From: Actinacidiphila alni
GTDB taxonomy: Bacteria > Actinomycetota > Actinomycetes > Streptomycetales > Streptomycetaceae
Direction: 5' to 3'
DNA: 64,000 nt
Assembly (NCBI RefSeq): GCF_900112845.1
Contig: NZ_FONG01000010.1
Coordinates: forward strand, 186,001-250,000
The position numbers and the translations under genes were made by a program. This document shows positions 34,172 to 41,269 of this stretch, piece by piece. The notes under the pieces are model-generated. The model made no database searches. It worked only from the letters and a program-made list of their open reading frames with translations, and had not been told where the DNA came from. Position 1 is the first letter of the stretch; every line of letters starts with the position of its first letter.

Positions 34172-35532
34172 CGGGCACCTCCCCCGCCGCCCGCGGCCCG
34201 GAAGTCGGCGGCGTACTCCCGCAGGAAGGCCGCCTCGGCGATGACCGCGCCGCGCAGTTCGGAGAAGAGCACCCGTTCGTTGGGCGCGTGCAGATTGCAC
34301 ATGCTGTCCTGGGCGCCGAAGAGCAGCACCTCGGCCTGCGGTACGGCCTTGGCGAGGCCGTTCACCAGCGGGATGGAGCCGCCGCTCGCGGCGAACTGGG
34401 CCTCCTCGCCCCAGCCTTCGCGCAGTGCGGTGCGCGCGGCGCGGTAGGCTGGGCCGCCGGTGGCCGGTTCGAAGCCGGGGCCGGCGTCGCTGGGGGTCAC
34501 GGTCAGCTCGATCCCGAAGGGCTTGTGCTCGCGCAGGTGCCTGACCAGCGCGTCGGTGGCCTCCTTCGGGTCCTGCAAGGGGTGCACGCGCAGATTGAGC
34601 TTGGCGCGCGCGTACGGCACCACCGCCGAGGCGGCGCCGTCCACGGTGGGGGTGTCCATGCCGATCACGGTGACGGCCGGGCCGCTCCACAGCCGCTCCC
34701 CCAGGCTGCCGGTGCCGATCAGCGGCATGCCGTCCTGGACGGTGGCCAGGCTGCGGAATTCCTCCTCGGTGTACGAGGCGCCGTCCCACGGCTCGCGGCG
34801 CAGGCCCTCGACGGTCACGTCGCCCGCCGCGTCGTGCAGCGAGGCCAGCGCCTGGATCAGCGCGAGCAGGGCGTCGGGCGCGGCGCCGCCGAATTCGCCG
34901 CTGTGCCGGGCCTCGGCGAGGGTGCGCACCTCCACGACGACCTCGGCGACGCCGCGCAGGCCGGTGGTGAGGGTCGGGGTGCCGGGCCGCAGATTGCCCA
35001 TGTCCGCGATGACCATGGCGTCGCAGGCGAACCGCTGCGCGTCGGTCGGCGGGTAGTCGTCGAAGGCGCTGCCGTACTCCTCCTGGCCCTCCAGCACGAT
35101 CTTGATGCCGGTCGGCGGGCGCCCGCCGTACGCGCGCAGCATGCCGATGTGCGCCATGACGTTGGACTTGTCGTCCGCGATGCCGCGCGCCCGCAGGCCG
35201 CCCTCGATCGGTGTCGGCTCGAAGGGCGCCGACTTCCACAGCGACTCGTCGCCGGGCGGCTGGACGTCGTAGTGCCCGTAGAGCAGGACGGTCGGGGCGT
35301 CCGGTGTCGGCGGCGGGATCTCGGCGTAGATCACGGGTGAGGTGTCGGGCAGGTCGATCCGCTCGATGTGCTCGACCCCGGCGTCCCGCAGCAGTTCGAC
35401 CAGCAGGTCGTGCGCCCGGTGCACCTCGCCCTCGGGGTAGCCGGGGAACGCGATCGACGGGATCTCGGCGAGCTTCACCAGATCGGCGGTGAGCCGGTCC
35501 ATCAGGCTGTCGACAGTGGCGGCGAGGTCCAT
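34168..35532 (-). CDS. M20-family dipeptidase/metallopeptidase
   Basis: A 454-residue zinc-dependent exopeptidase. Metal and catalytic motifs: VLLYGHYDVQPPG (zinc His and catalytic Asp), GLRARGIADDKSNVMAHIGMLRAYGG (bridging Asp), IVLEGQEEYGS (catalytic Glu pair), then CDAMVIADMGNLRPGTPTLTTGLRG leading to the dimerisation domain, and a C-terminal LFGAQDSMCNLHAPNERV with the last zinc His. It resembles cytosolic dipeptidases and beta-Ala-Xaa dipeptidases. I chose ATG 35532, with GAGGAG about 10 nt upstream; an ATG six codons earlier lacks a ribosome site. It is the first gene of the operon with the YfcC-type transporter. Confidence 0.92.
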   Translation of the reverse strand: MDLAATVDSLMDRLTADLVKLAEIPSIAFPGYPEGEVHRAHDLLVELLRDAGVEHIERIDLPDTSPVIYAEIPPPTPDAPTVLLYGHYDVQPPGDESLWKSAPFEPTPIEGGLRARGIADDKSNVMAHIGMLRAYGGRPPTGIKIVLEGQEEYGSAFDDYPPTDAQRFACDAMVIADMGNLRPGTPTLTTGLRGVAEVVVEVRTLAEARHSGEFGGAAPDALLALIQALASLHDAAGDVTVEGLRREPWDGASYTEEEFRSLATVQDGMPLIGTGSLGERLWSGPAVTVIGMDTPTVDGAASAVVPYARAKLNLRVHPLQDPKEATDALVRHLREHKPFGIELTVTPSDAGPGFEPATGGPAYRAARTALREGWGEEAQFAASGGSIPLVNGLAKAVPQAEVLLFGAQDSMCNLHAPNERVLFSELRGAVIAEAAFLREYAADFRAAGGGGGAR

Positions 35533-35748
35533 GCGGTGTGTTCTCCTCATCCCGGGCGCCCGGCTGCGGGGTCACGGTGACCCCAGTGAGCACTCTCGCC
35601 ATTGGACCGGCCGGGCGCAGCCGGAGTGAGCCGAACGGGCCACATCCGCCGCCCGTTCGCACGGCCGGCCGCGCATGGCGTAGGGCCCGTGGGACCCGTG
35701 CGATCCGGCCCCCGCGTCGCCCGGATCCGGCCGATGCGGAACCACCTC

Positions 35749-35777
35749 TTGACTGAACATGACAACGCTGTCTCAAT
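35749..35777 (+). promoter_or_regulatory. Candidate promoter of the GH76 gene
   Basis: TTGACT (35749-35754), 17-nt spacer, CTCAAT (35772-35777). The -35 is good and the -10 weak. It lies in a short A+T-richer patch upstream of GTG 35893. The remainder of the 360-bp gap 35533-35892 has no supported gene. Confidence 0.35.
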
Positions 35778-35783
35778 GTGGTG

Positions 35784-35797
35784 TTGCAACGTTGGAA
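35784..35797. promoter_or_regulatory. Candidate LacI-type operator upstream of GH76 gene
   Basis: TTGCAA-CG-TTGGAA: two inverted half-sites around a central CG, as is common for LacI-family operators (one mismatch between arms). It lies just downstream of the candidate -10, where a repressor would block transcription. No LacI gene is adjacent, so the regulator would be encoded elsewhere. Confidence 0.45.
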
Positions 35798-35892
35798 ACG
35801 GCGAAGTCCCGTACTTGCGCCGCGAGTTGCGGCGCCGCGCGGGCAAGCCCGGCGTGACCCGTTCCGCACGGTCCCGGACAGGGGTGTGTCGC

Positions 35893-37800
35893 GTGAGCAG
35901 ACGGTGGTTGGGGCGCGTTCTCGGCCTGGTGCTTCTTCTCCTGGTGTCGGCGCCGGGCGCCGCCTGGGCGGCGGGACCGGGCGCCGGCACACCACCGGTG
36001 TCTCCTGTGTCTTCCCGTACGTCACCGGTGGCGCCGCACGCGGCCGGCGCGGTGTGCGCGGTGTACTGCGACACCCGCGACCCGTCGCTCGCCCGCCAGG
36101 AGACCTTCCCGGTGGCGAACAGGATCGTCAACGGCCGACGGATCGAGCTCCATGTCTCGGACACCGACGGCATGGCCTGGGCGTCCATCGACGACGGGCA
36201 GGTCAATGACTCCGTCTGGCTGGACCGGTCCTGGGACGGCGGTACGACCTGGGACGGCCTGCTCGGCAAGGCGTCGATCCCCAGCACATGGACCGGTACG
36301 CGCACACTGATGTACAACCTCTACGACCCGACGAACCACCGGCGCGCGGTGCTCCGGGCGTGCGGCGACGCGCAGGGGGTGGCCTGCACGGACTGGGCGC
36401 ACACGGCCGTGTGCGCCCAGCGGTGCGACGGCGCCGACCCGGGCACCGGGACGGGTGATCTGCGGCCGGTGCCGGACGCCACGCTGAGCGGCCGGACGAT
36501 CGCGCTGCACATGGACGATTCGGGGATGGCCTGGGCGACGATCGCCGGCGGCACGGCCGGCGACGAGGTGTGGCTCGACCGGTCGTGGGACAGCGGCGCG
36601 AGCTGGCCGGACGGCTCGTCCAAGGGCCGGACGTCCGTGCCGTCCGGCGCCTCCGGCACCAGGACCACCGCCTTCAACACCTCCGATCCGCTGGGCAAGC
36701 TCTACGGCGGCGCGGTCCGCGCCTGCGGCCGGGCGGTGGAGGGGCAGAACGGCAGCTGCACCTCCTGGGCCCGGCCGACCGCCTCCCACGCCGCCGCTGC
36801 GGCCGACGCGCTGATGTACTCCTACGACCCGAACACCGCCTATTGGCCGTCCAGTTGGTGGAATTCGGCGGTCGCGCTCAGCACGGTGATCGACTACATG
36901 CGGCAGACCGGCGACACCCGCTACCTGTGGGTGGTCGACCGCACCTTCCAGGTCAACAAGGCCGCCTTCCCGGCCGGCGCGCGCAGCTCCGACCCGATCG
37001 ACGGGGACTTCATCAGCCGTGCCACGGACGATGCCGAATGGTGGGCGCTGGCCTGGGTGGACGCCTACGACCTGACGGGCAACCGTACGTATCTCGACGA
37101 GGCCGTCACGATCGCCACCTACGTCAACGGGCTGTGGGACACCGGCAGCTGCGGCGGCGGGGTGTGGTGGGACCGGGAGCGGACGTACAAGAACGCGGTG
37201 ACCAACGGCCTGTACGTACGGCTGACCGCGGAGCTGCACAATCGGCTCGGCAGCGGCGACACGCTGTGGCTGGGCCGGGCGACCACGTCCTGGAACTGGT
37301 TCAGGAACAGCGGTCTGATCAACGCCTCCGGTCTGGTCAACGACGGGCTGACGTCGGGCTGCGCCAACAACGGGCAGACGGTGTGGAGTTACAACCAGGG
37401 GCTGGCGATCGGCGCCGCCGTGGAGGTCTGGCGGGCCACCGGGGACAGCACGGCGCTGACCACGGCCCGCCGGCTGGCCGACGCGGCGGTCGCGGCCCCG
37501 TCGCTGGTGACCTCCGGCCTGCTCACCGAGACCTGCGACTCCCTCACCGCGGCCTGCGACGACAACGCCAAGCAGTTCAAGGGCGTCTTCATGCGCTACC
37601 TCCAGGATCTGAGCGGTGCGACCGGCGGTGCCTACACCGGCTTCGCCGCCACGCAGGCCGCCTCGATCTGGTCGGCGGACCGCGACTCCCTGAACCGGCT
37701 CGGCGAGCGCTGGTCGGGCCAGGGCACGTCCGATCACCCCAATGTGCGCGACTGGCGCACGCAGGCGAGCGCGCTCAGTGCGCTGCTCGCCGCGGGCTGA
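35893..37800 (+). CDS. Secreted GH76 alpha-1,6-mannanase-like glycoside hydrolase
   Basis: A 635-residue exported protein. GTG 35893 gives a Sec signal (SRRWLGRVLGLVLLLLVSAPGAAWA). Residues ~50-285 hold two copies of a beta-sandwich module, each with HV(S/M)D..GMAWA.I and VWLDRSWD.G..W, ending in a Cys pair (CDTRDPS, CTDWAHT / CGRAV, CTSWARPT). Residues ~295-635 form the GH76 (alpha/alpha)6 barrel: WWNSAVALSTVIDYMRQTGDTRYL, FISRATDDAEWWALAWVDAYDLTGN with the Asp-Asp pair of this family, CGGGVWWDRERTYKNAVTNGLYVRLTAELH and VWSYNQGLAIGAAVEVWRATGD. It should attack alpha-1,6-mannan of fungal cell walls. The 3' end overlaps the convergent SDR gene by 26 nt. Confidence 0.88.
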   Translation: MSRRWLGRVLGLVLLLLVSAPGAAWAAGPGAGTPPVSPVSSRTSPVAPHAAGAVCAVYCDTRDPSLARQETFPVANRIVNGRRIELHVSDTDGMAWASIDDGQVNDSVWLDRSWDGGTTWDGLLGKASIPSTWTGTRTLMYNLYDPTNHRRAVLRACGDAQGVACTDWAHTAVCAQRCDGADPGTGTGDLRPVPDATLSGRTIALHMDDSGMAWATIAGGTAGDEVWLDRSWDSGASWPDGSSKGRTSVPSGASGTRTTAFNTSDPLGKLYGGAVRACGRAVEGQNGSCTSWARPTASHAAAAADALMYSYDPNTAYWPSSWWNSAVALSTVIDYMRQTGDTRYLWVVDRTFQVNKAAFPAGARSSDPIDGDFISRATDDAEWWALAWVDAYDLTGNRTYLDEAVTIATYVNGLWDTGSCGGGVWWDRERTYKNAVTNGLYVRLTAELHNRLGSGDTLWLGRATTSWNWFRNSGLINASGLVNDGLTSGCANNGQTVWSYNQGLAIGAAVEVWRATGDSTALTTARRLADAAVAAPSLVTSGLLTETCDSLTAACDDNAKQFKGVFMRYLQDLSGATGGAYTGFAATQAASIWSADRDSLNRLGERWSGQGTSDHPNVRDWRTQASALSALLAAG

Positions 37801-38737
37801 CCGGCGCGGGCAGGTCGAGGTCGGCGAGCCCGACGCCGGTCAGGCGCTCCGACTCGCGCCACAGCCGGGCGTTGACCTCCGGGTCGAGCGCCCGCCGGGT
37901 GATCCGGGCGGTCGTCGTCGGGCCGACCAGGCCCAGGCGGCGCGGGCCGTAGTAGGCGCCCGCGGTGGCCGCGGGGTCGGCGGCGGCGAACAGCAGCGGT
38001 TCCGCGCCCTGTTCGACGCCCTGCTTGGGCAGGATGTCGATCACGCTCATGAAGCGGTGCATACGGGTGGGCCGGTCGCGGCCGAGGCTCGCCCCCGCCG
38101 TCTGCAGATTGGTGACGGTGTAGCCGGGGTGCGCGGCGGTGCTGAGCAGGGGCCAGCCGCGGTCGGCGGCGACGGCCGCCAACTGCTGGGTGAGGATGAG
38201 GTCGGCGAGCTTGGACTGGGCGTAGGAGAGATTCGGGCGGTAGCGGCCCCGCTTCCACTGGAGGTCGTCGAAGCGGATCCGGCCGTAGTTGGCGGTGCCG
38301 CTGCTCATGGTGGCCACGCGGGGTGCGTCGGCGGCCAGCAGCGCGGGCAACAGGCGGAGCGTCAGGGCGAAGGGGCCGAGGTAATTGCTGCCGAATTGCA
38401 GCTCGAAGCCGTCGGCGGTGGTCATCCGGGTCGGCGGTGCCATCACCCCCGCGTTGTTGACCAGCAGGTCGAGCGGGGTGGGGTCGGCGAGCACGCCCTC
38501 GGCGAAGTCGCGGACGGACGCCAGGTCGGCGAGGTCGATCCGGCGCACTTCGAGCCGGGCCTCCGGGTGCCGTTCCAGGATCTCGGCGCGGGCCTGCTCG
38601 CCCTTGGCGGGTGTCCTGACGGCCATGATCACGTGCGCTCCCGCGGCGGCGAGCCGCCGCGCGGCCTCCTTGCCCGTACCGCTGTTGGCACCGGTGACGA
38701 CGGCCTTCCTGCCGCTCTGATCGGGGACGACGTACAT
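37775..38737 (-). CDS. Short-chain dehydrogenase/reductase (WWOX/retinol dehydrogenase-like)
   Basis: A 320-residue NAD(P)-dependent oxidoreductase. The cofactor loop is VVTGANSGTGKEAARRLAAAGAHV, then DLLVNNAGVMAPP, FGSNYLGPFALTLRLLPAL, the Ser of VATMSSGTANYG, and the active-site YAQSK. The substrate pocket near the C-terminus is of the extended SDR type used on bulky or light-induced protochlorophyllide-like substrates; the true substrate is unknown. GGAGGAG precedes ATG 38737. It is divergent from the TetR gene at 38857 with shared operators, so it is probably the repressor's main target. Confidence 0.9.
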   Translation of the reverse strand: MYVVPDQSGRKAVVTGANSGTGKEAARRLAAAGAHVIMAVRTPAKGEQARAEILERHPEARLEVRRIDLADLASVRDFAEGVLADPTPLDLLVNNAGVMAPPTRMTTADGFELQFGSNYLGPFALTLRLLPALLAADAPRVATMSSGTANYGRIRFDDLQWKRGRYRPNLSYAQSKLADLILTQQLAAVAADRGWPLLSTAAHPGYTVTNLQTAGASLGRDRPTRMHRFMSVIDILPKQGVEQGAEPLLFAAADPAATAGAYYGPRRLGLVGPTTTARITRRALDPEVNARLWRESERLTGVGLADLDLPAPVSPRRAAH

Positions 38738-38779
38738 GCTGAGCTCCTCCGGCGCCCATGACGGACACCTTGATAAAGA

Positions 38780-38819
38780 ACCGGTGGTCTGTTGTGCTTC
38801 ACGCTATCAGACCACCGGT
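38780..38819. promoter_or_regulatory. TetR-family operator 1 (12-bp perfect inverted repeat)
   Basis: ACCGGTGGTCTG (38780-38791) and CAGACCACCGGT (38808-38819) are perfect inverted arms with a 16-bp spacer. The right arm lies between the -35 (TTGTTA, 38824-38829 on the minus strand) and -10 (TAGCGT, 38801-38806) of the SDR promoter, which have a 17-nt spacing. Confidence 0.7.
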
Positions 38820-38828
38820 CCGATAACA

Positions 38829-38845
38829 ACAGACCGCAGGTCTGT
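38829..38845. promoter_or_regulatory. TetR-family operator 2
   Basis: ACAGACC-GCA-GGTCTGT, 7-bp perfect arms, using the same GGTCTG half-site as operator 1. It abuts TAGAAT (38845-38850), a good -10 box whose start point would fall at or next to the TetR ATG at 38857, so the repressor mRNA may be leaderless and autoregulated. Confidence 0.7.
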
Positions 38846-38856
38846 AGAATGCGGTT

Positions 38857-39540
38857 ATGCCCACGTCCTTCCAGCGCGCCCGCAGCGAGGAACAGCGCGC
38901 CCAGCGGCGCCAGGCCATCCTCGACACCGCCTCGGCGATGCTCACCGAGATGCCGGTGGCCGCGGTCAGCCTCAATGAGCTGAGCCGCCGTGTCGGCCTG
39001 GCGAAGTCCAATGTGCTGCGGTATTTCGAGTCCCGCGAGGCCGTGCTGCTGGAACTGCTGGATGTCGCCTTCCGCGAGTGGCTGACGCAGCTGGCCCCGG
39101 ACCTGGCCGACGAGATCGACCCCGGGGCCCCGGTGCGCGAGCGCGGTGACCTTGTGGCGGCTGTTCTCGCCGCGTCGCTGGCCGCCCGGCCGGTGCTCTG
39201 CGACCTGGCCGGCGCCCAGGCCGCCGTGCTGGAGCGCAATGTCTCGCCCGAGGTCGCCGCCGAGTACAAACGCACCGCCATCCGCAACGCCCTCGACTTC
39301 GCCGCCCTGGTCAGGACGCACCTCCCGGAACTGAGCGAGGAGGATTCCCTGCGGTACGCGGGTGCGGCGCTCATGGTCAGCGGCGCGGTGTGGACGCACG
39401 CCCATCCGTCCGCGGCCATGCTGGCCGCCTACGAGGCCGATCCGTCACTCGCCGTCATGCGCCTCGACTTCGGCGCGACCGTACGCGAGATGCTGGAGGT
39501 CACGGCCAGCGGCCTGCTGGCGCGGCGGCTGCCCGAATAG
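38857..39540 (+). CDS. TetR/AcrR-family transcriptional regulator
   Basis: A 227-residue repressor. The N-terminal helix-turn-helix spans ~residues 17-62: RRQAILDTASAMLTEMPVAAVSLNELSRRVGLAKSNVLRYFESREAVLLELLD. The C-terminal helical ligand domain is of the TetR_C type (LAARPVLCDLAGAQAAVLERNVSPEVAAEYK). It is divergent from the SDR gene with two GGTCTG-based dyads between them, the usual arrangement for a ligand-relieved repressor controlling its neighbour. No ribosome site is visible before ATG 38857, in line with a leaderless transcript. Confidence 0.92.
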   Translation: MPTSFQRARSEEQRAQRRQAILDTASAMLTEMPVAAVSLNELSRRVGLAKSNVLRYFESREAVLLELLDVAFREWLTQLAPDLADEIDPGAPVRERGDLVAAVLAASLAARPVLCDLAGAQAAVLERNVSPEVAAEYKRTAIRNALDFAALVRTHLPELSEEDSLRYAGAALMVSGAVWTHAHPSAAMLAAYEADPSLAVMRLDFGATVREMLEVTASGLLARRLPE

Positions 39541-39632
39541 CCCGCGCCCGCTCCGCCGTACCCCGACCGGGCCCCGATCCGATACGGCAGCGGGGCCTTG
39601 ACCCGTATCCACCACTGAGGGAGACCACCGTC

Positions 39633-40592
39633 ATGCCCCTGCGCTGCGCCGTGCTGGACGACTACCAGGGCGCCGCCCTGTCGCTCGCCGACTGGTCCGT
39701 GCTCTCGCCCGGCGTCGAGGTCGTCGCCTTCACCGGGCACTTCACGTCCGAGGCCGAACTCACCGCCGCCCTGGCCGACTTCGACATCGTCGTGACGCTG
39801 CGCGAGCGCGTCCGCTTTCCCGCCGCCGTCCTTGCCGCACTCCCCCGGCTGCGCCTGCTCATCGCCTCCGGCATGCGCAATTCGGTGATCGACTACGCGG
39901 CGGCCGGGCGGCACGGTGTGACGGTCTGCGGTACGCGCAGCGCCACGACGCCGCCGGTCGAGCTGACCTGGGCACTGCTGCTCGGCCTCGCGCGCGGCAT
40001 CGTCCCCGAGAGCACGGGCCTGGCGGCGGGCGGCCCCTGGCAGACCACTGTCGGCGCCGATCTGCACGGCGCTCGGCTCGGCCTGCTGGGGCTCGGCAAG
40101 ATCGGTGGCCGGGTCGCGCAGATCGGCCGGGCCTTCGGCATGGAGGTGACCGGCTGGAGCCCGAATCTCACCGACGAGCGCGCGGCCGAGGTCGGTGCGA
40201 CCCGGGCGGCCGGCCTCGAGGAGCTGCTGTCGACCGCCGACTTCGTCTCGGTCCACCTCGCCCTCGGCGACCGCAGCCGCGGTCTGCTGGGCGCGCCGGA
40301 GCTGGCGCTGATGAAACCGACCGCCTACCTGGTCAACTCCTCACGGTCGGCGATCGTCGACCAGGCGGCGCTGCTCGCCGCGCTGCGCGAGGGCCGGATC
40401 GCCGGGGCGGCCGTGGACGTCTTCGACACCGAACCGCTCCCGGCCGACGACCCGGTACGGACCACGCCGCGCCTGCTGGCCACCCCGCACCTCGGCTATG
40501 TCACCCGCGCCAATCTCCGGACGTATTACGGCGACGCGATCGAGGACATCCAGGCGTATCTGGCGGGCGAGCCGATCCGCCTGCTCGGCTAG
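39633..40592 (+). CDS. D-2-hydroxyacid dehydrogenase family protein
   Basis: A 319-residue NAD-dependent dehydrogenase. The catalytic domain begins RCAVLDDYQGAALSLADW; the Rossmann motif is HGARLGLLGLGKIGGRVAQIGRAFGMEV. Then come FVSVHLALGDRSRGLLG, LMKPTAYLVNSSRSAIVDQAALLAALREG (substrate Arg region), AAVDVFDTEPLP (catalytic Glu) and TPHLGYVTR (catalytic His). The pattern resembles phosphoglycerate or hydroxypyruvate dehydrogenase relatives acting on small 2-hydroxy acids. GAGGGAGA precedes ATG 39633. It is 92 nt after the TetR gene on the same strand and overlaps the convergent SnoaL-like gene by 4 nt. Confidence 0.9.
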   Translation: MPLRCAVLDDYQGAALSLADWSVLSPGVEVVAFTGHFTSEAELTAALADFDIVVTLRERVRFPAAVLAALPRLRLLIASGMRNSVIDYAAAGRHGVTVCGTRSATTPPVELTWALLLGLARGIVPESTGLAAGGPWQTTVGADLHGARLGLLGLGKIGGRVAQIGRAFGMEVTGWSPNLTDERAAEVGATRAAGLEELLSTADFVSVHLALGDRSRGLLGAPELALMKPTAYLVNSSRSAIVDQAALLAALREGRIAGAAVDVFDTEPLPADDPVRTTPRLLATPHLGYVTRANLRTYYGDAIEDIQAYLAGEPIRLLG

Positions 40593-41050
40593 TCCGCCGA
40601 CGCCCCGTCGCTCGATACCCCGTCGCCCGATACCGCGCCGCTCGATGCCGCGCCGCCCAGCGGCACCCGGCGGGCGAGGACGGCGCGCCGACTGATCCGC
40701 CAGCCGTGCGCGCCGCGGATGATCCGGTCGTCGTAGGTGACACTGCCGCAGGTGCCGTCCGCGTAGACGCCGAGGCCCTTGGACAGGGCGCGGACCGATC
40801 CGTCGGGCAGTTCGGACAGCAGCACGTTCGTCACGTGGTGGGCGACCGGATTGCGGTCGCCGAGCGCGAGCGCCGCGTCGCGGACGGCGGCCACACCCAC
40901 GAGTTCGCCGCCGCCGAGGTCGCTCACGTCGTAGACGACGTCCTCGGTGAACAGCGCGTCCAGCCGGTCGAGTTCGCCGCCGTCGAAGAGATGGCCGTGC
41001 AGATGGACCAATTCGGTGACGGCGGCGCGGTCCTGGGCGTCGATCGGCAA
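40589..41050 (-). CDS. Nuclear transport factor 2/SnoaL-like protein
   Basis: A 153-residue protein of the NTF2-like superfamily. The cone-shaped fold signature is present: VTELVHLHGHLFDGGELDRLDALFTEDVVYDVS, GVAAVRDAALALGDRNPVAHHVTNVLL, DGSVRALSKGLGVYADGTCGSVTYDDRIIRGAHGWRISRRAVLARR. Members are small hydrolases, isomerases, dehydratases or binding proteins; I cannot assign the reaction. The last ~17 residues (SSGAVSGDGVSSDGAS) are encoded by a 15-bp tandem repeat and look like an added tail. ATG 41050. It is convergent with the 2-hydroxyacid dehydrogenase gene and divergent from the nitric oxide synthase gene. Confidence 0.85.
   Translation of the reverse strand: MPIDAQDRAAVTELVHLHGHLFDGGELDRLDALFTEDVVYDVSDLGGGELVGVAAVRDAALALGDRNPVAHHVTNVLLSELPDGSVRALSKGLGVYADGTCGSVTYDDRIIRGAHGWRISRRAVLARRVPLGGAASSGAVSGDGVSSDGASAD
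40603..40660. repeat. 15-bp tandem repeat in the 3' end of the SnoaL-like gene
   Basis: Units CCCCGTCGCTCGATA (40603), CCCCGTCGCCCGATA (40618), CCGCGCCGCTCGATG (40633) and CCGCGCCGCCCAGCG (40648). The 15-bp period keeps the reading frame, giving a Ser/Gly/Asp-rich tail that may vary in length between strains. Confidence 0.7.
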
Positions 41051-41269
41051 GGGGACTCCTCTCGGGCCGGGCCCGTCCCGGCCGGTCAGCCAGCGTAGTG
41101 CGGGCCGGAGCCGTACGGTCCCGCCCCGGTCAGGACCGGGCGCGGCGGCGGCAGAAGTCGGCGTCGTACGGGCCAGGTCCGGTCAACTGCGGTCACTGCC
41201 CGCAGTCGTGCCGCACCGGCGGGTGAATTCGGGGACCGTCGAGGATCGTCAGCCGTTCATCGATCCGAG

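Noticed and set aside
32624..36025. A 1,133-codon minus-strand frame extending the YfcC transporter upstream
   Set aside because: The part beyond 34171 is a shadow of the M20 peptidase gene. The GTG overlapping the peptidase stop, with a ribosome site, is a clear true start.
36022..37737. Minus-strand frame opposite the GH76 gene
   Set aside because: No domain, no ribosome site, and fully antisense to a gene with a signal peptide and clear family motifs.
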